A DNA stretch of 64,000 nt from Plectrocnemia conspersa (lineage: Eukaryota > Arthropoda > Insecta > Trichoptera > Polycentropodidae). The translations under genes and the position numbers were made by a program. The stretch's first letter is position 1; every line of letters starts with the position of its first letter. Below, one piece after another: positions 61,730 to 64,000 of the stretch. The DNA is taken from contig VTFK01000021.1 of NCBI GenBank assembly GCA_009617715.1, forward strand, positions 1 through 64,000. The letters are read 5' to 3'. Under the pieces are notes generated by a model, which saw nothing but the letters and a program-made list of their open reading frames with translations, had not been told where the DNA came from and did no database searches.

Positions 61730-63020
61730 ATACGAAACTTCCAGCTTAATTTGTGATCATTAAAACATCATTATTTTCAATTAAGTATTTTCCTTGGAAA
61801 TGGAATTTATATGATCAGCTCATTGATGCAGAATTTTAGTTAATGCAAGAGTCGAAACAGTGGCAATGGTAATCATATGCCTTTTAAAGAGAAGTTTTAG
61901 AACAAAACCTTTCAAACGTTACATCATATTCCTTTCAATAAATTGTTTTGGGTATATTTTGATAGAAATTTTACCAAGAATCACCTTCAGGTAAAATGTG
62001 TATCTATACATCGGAATGGGATTTAACGGTCTTGGCCAAGTTTGTTAGCCAACTTAATTCAAAAGATCAGTTTTGTTTAAAAGATTTTGAATAAAATTAT
62101 TTAATATGATTCTCTCTTTTTATGCGAAATGTAGCAACATTTGAGTTCCAAATATCAAACTTTAAACTATATTTGTGATCAAAAGGAATTAACCAACAAT
62201 CATTAAAATATCATTATTCACTGAATTAGAAGTTATTTTATAATATTGCTGAGTCACAATTCTTAACATATGATCATATTACGTGGTAATTTCAAAAATA
62301 ATTGTTTAAAAATAATTGATCAGATATTTCTTTTGAATTAGAATTATATCTAATAATATTTAAAAAAAACATCGGTGGTGTCTTTTAGAGTGAGACTGGA
62401 GCAAACCCTGTAAATAAACATTAAACATTTTACCAAAAAATATGCAATCATAGTCCTCTAATTAAATTATTTTGGGTAGATTTCGATAGAAATATCACCA
62501 ATCACCTCTAGTCAAAATATATATATGTATATATATATGTGTGTGTACATATATGATATAACAATTTTTATTAAATTTTCAAGAAACTTCTAAAAATTAA
62601 CCTGTTGTAATTGAATTAAAAAATAAAGATGGGTTGTGAATTTTCATAGGGAGACTTTAGGGAGAAATATTGATTTAATATATAAAAAAATATATGGATT
62701 ATTTCATGTAGATTTCGATTCAAATATCACCAAAAGTAACTTAAGTGAAAATATTTATTCATAAATCTATATGGGATGTAACCGTAACTAATTTATATTG
62801 TCGATATCATATTGTCTAAGAGAAAATGGTTCTGGAGGACTTGATAAAAAAATATCTAATAATATATATGCCCCTGTTTTGTAATAATTTGAGAGTAGGA
62901 ACAAAAAGTAAAAGCCTTTCATATACAAACTGTTCAATATATTGATGTTTCAGCTAATTATGATCGTTGAAAGATGATTGGAATATTGATTTTTAAGTAT
63001 TTCCAAGGAAAATAGTTAAT
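61730..63020. repeat. diverged tandem duplication, about three copies
   Basis: Two motifs recur. Motif A (GCTAATT-GTGATCATTAAAAC-ATCATTATT) is at about 61745, 62170 and, diverged, 62955. Motif B (TTTGGGTAGATTTCGATAGA-AATATCACCAA) is at about 61947, 62471 and 62703. The sequence is AT-rich and non-coding. Copies are strongly diverged, so unit borders are uncertain. Confidence 0.5.
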
Positions 63021-63199
63021 ACAAATCAGGAGTAATGTAAAATAGAATGCATTTATTTAGAAGTACAAAGCAATTTGTAGATGTTGCATAATTACATCTC
63101 ACCCTTTATCTGGAAACAATAAGTCATCTCTTTCAGAGGGGGTTGACCTTATTTCAGAGCACAAAGACGTAGATTTGAGACAAGTTATACATAGTTTTT

Positions 63200-63610
63200 T
63201 GCAAGCGAAATTGTAGAAATCGAAGGCGATTCGCCCACTCGGCGAGCGTTTCGGGGCCGCCGCCCTCGCCGGGGGCCGGAGGAGAGTACGGGAACGCCGT
63301 TCGAAAGTTAGGGGTGGAATCGCGCGATCGTCGCGGAAAATATTCGCACAGCGGTGCTGCGAGAGTATTTTGAGAGGCGACACGCGGTGGGCGGCGGCGC
63401 AGTCGCGAAAGAACGGGCGCGGGGGGTTTGTCGGGGGGCGGGGGCGCGCTTTGGACCGGAACGGAGGTCGAGTCGGCGACGATACCTCAGGAAACGCAGC
63501 TAGTTCGCTGGGTCGCGGACCGCCCGACGGCGACCTACCCCGCGGCCGCCATCACCGCGACCAGCTGCCCAAGCGGCCCGCAGCGACAATGCGGCCATGA
63601 ACGCAGTCAC
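63200..63610. promoter_or_regulatory. GC/CpG-rich island, probable promoter or first exon
   Basis: A sharp change to GC- and CpG-rich sequence in otherwise AT-rich DNA, with Arg/Pro/Gly/Ala-rich ORFs on both strands that look like composition artefacts. It is the kind of sequence seen at an insect promoter or GC-rich first exon. It may serve an upstream TRF2 isoform (minus) or a gene beyond the right edge. Strand is not determined. Confidence 0.4.
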
Positions 63611-64000
63611 GCCGTTTGGCCATAACTTTCATGATCGCCAAAATCATTCATGAACGAATGCATTTTTTATACTGAGGCAATAATTGAGAAAAAATATTTT
63701 TACAAATAATGCTATAGCTATCAAAGTAGAGTAATTGCCATGATGCATTTTTTTCTACAAACAATATACCCAATGACGATTAGAGTTAAAAGAAATACAT
63801 TAAAACTGAATTAATTTTTAGTACAATTTACATAAATTACTATTCATCCTTGCACATATTCTAATATATTTGAGAAACATCATCAGTGACACTCGTTTCA
63901 ATCGCATCAAAAGAAAACATATATATTGTAGTAATGCCGAAGCTACGACACATTTATCAAAACGGTACACGTCACGATATTTTGGGAGAGATTACAAACA
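63611..64000. other. right edge, nothing recognised
   Basis: AT-rich sequence without supported features. Confidence 0.4.

Noticed and set aside
63099..63625. Arg/Gly/Pro-rich ORFs of 65-94 aa on both strands
   Set aside because: Typical of random reading in GC-rich DNA; no domain or splice support.

Overview
The window is AT-rich eukaryotic nuclear DNA, almost certainly from an insect. Introns run from about 70 bp to several kb, with GT..AG borders and AATAAA polyadenylation signals. The genes are animal genes (varicose/PALS2-type MAGUK, TPGS2, FBXW5, PPP1R11, SUGCT, a BTB zinc-finger protein, a C2H2 zinc-finger array, Acinus and TRF2/TBPL1). The mobile elements (jockey-clade LINE pieces, mariner/Tc1, piggyBac, hAT, TTAA-flanked MITEs, a tRNA-like SINE) also suit an arthropod. 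I cannot name the order. Nothing prokaryotic, viral or CRISPR-like is visible.

Layout. 1-0.6 kb: decayed LINE reverse transcriptase. 1.4-10.3 kb (+): varicose, without its first exons. 11.5-13.1 kb (-): TPGS2, tail to tail with varicose. 15.1-19.8 kb (+): FBXW5, whose 3' end runs into PPP1R11 (-, 20.1-20.5 kb, first exon not found). 20.7-22.1 kb: decayed Tc1/mariner-type element. 23.5-27.8 kb (-): SUGCT. 29.8-31.5 kb (+): BTB zinc-finger gene. 32.6-35.6 kb (-): gene with 19 C2H2 fingers. 36-38.9 kb: repeats, including a hAT deletion derivative with an 8-bp target duplication. 38.9-46.0 kb (-): Acinus, its last intron filled by nested mariner and pogo-like elements. 46-53.7 kb: repeats, a (TA)61 tract and the probable long 3' UTR of TRF2. 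53.7-58.0 kb (-): TRF2. 58-63 kb: repeats and a diverged tandem array. 63.2-63.6 kb: a GC/CpG-rich island, probably a promoter or first exon.

The genes are functionally unrelated: septate-junction scaffold, tubulin polyglutamylation, SCF ubiquitin ligase adaptor, PP1 inhibitor, mitochondrial glutarate metabolism, two DNA-binding regulators, exon-junction/apoptosis factor and core-promoter factor. This is ordinary insect chromosome rather than a dedicated gene system. Three points deserve attention. (1) Single-base frame breaks occur at three places inside otherwise well-conserved coding exons of varicose, FBXW5 and the zinc-finger gene, a pattern typical of assembly indels. (2) Inverted repeat pairs flank internal exons of both varicose and TRF2, an arrangement that can favour circular RNA. 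(3) A repeat family carries (TA)n tracts just outside its inverted repeats. I found no convincing new molecular system.
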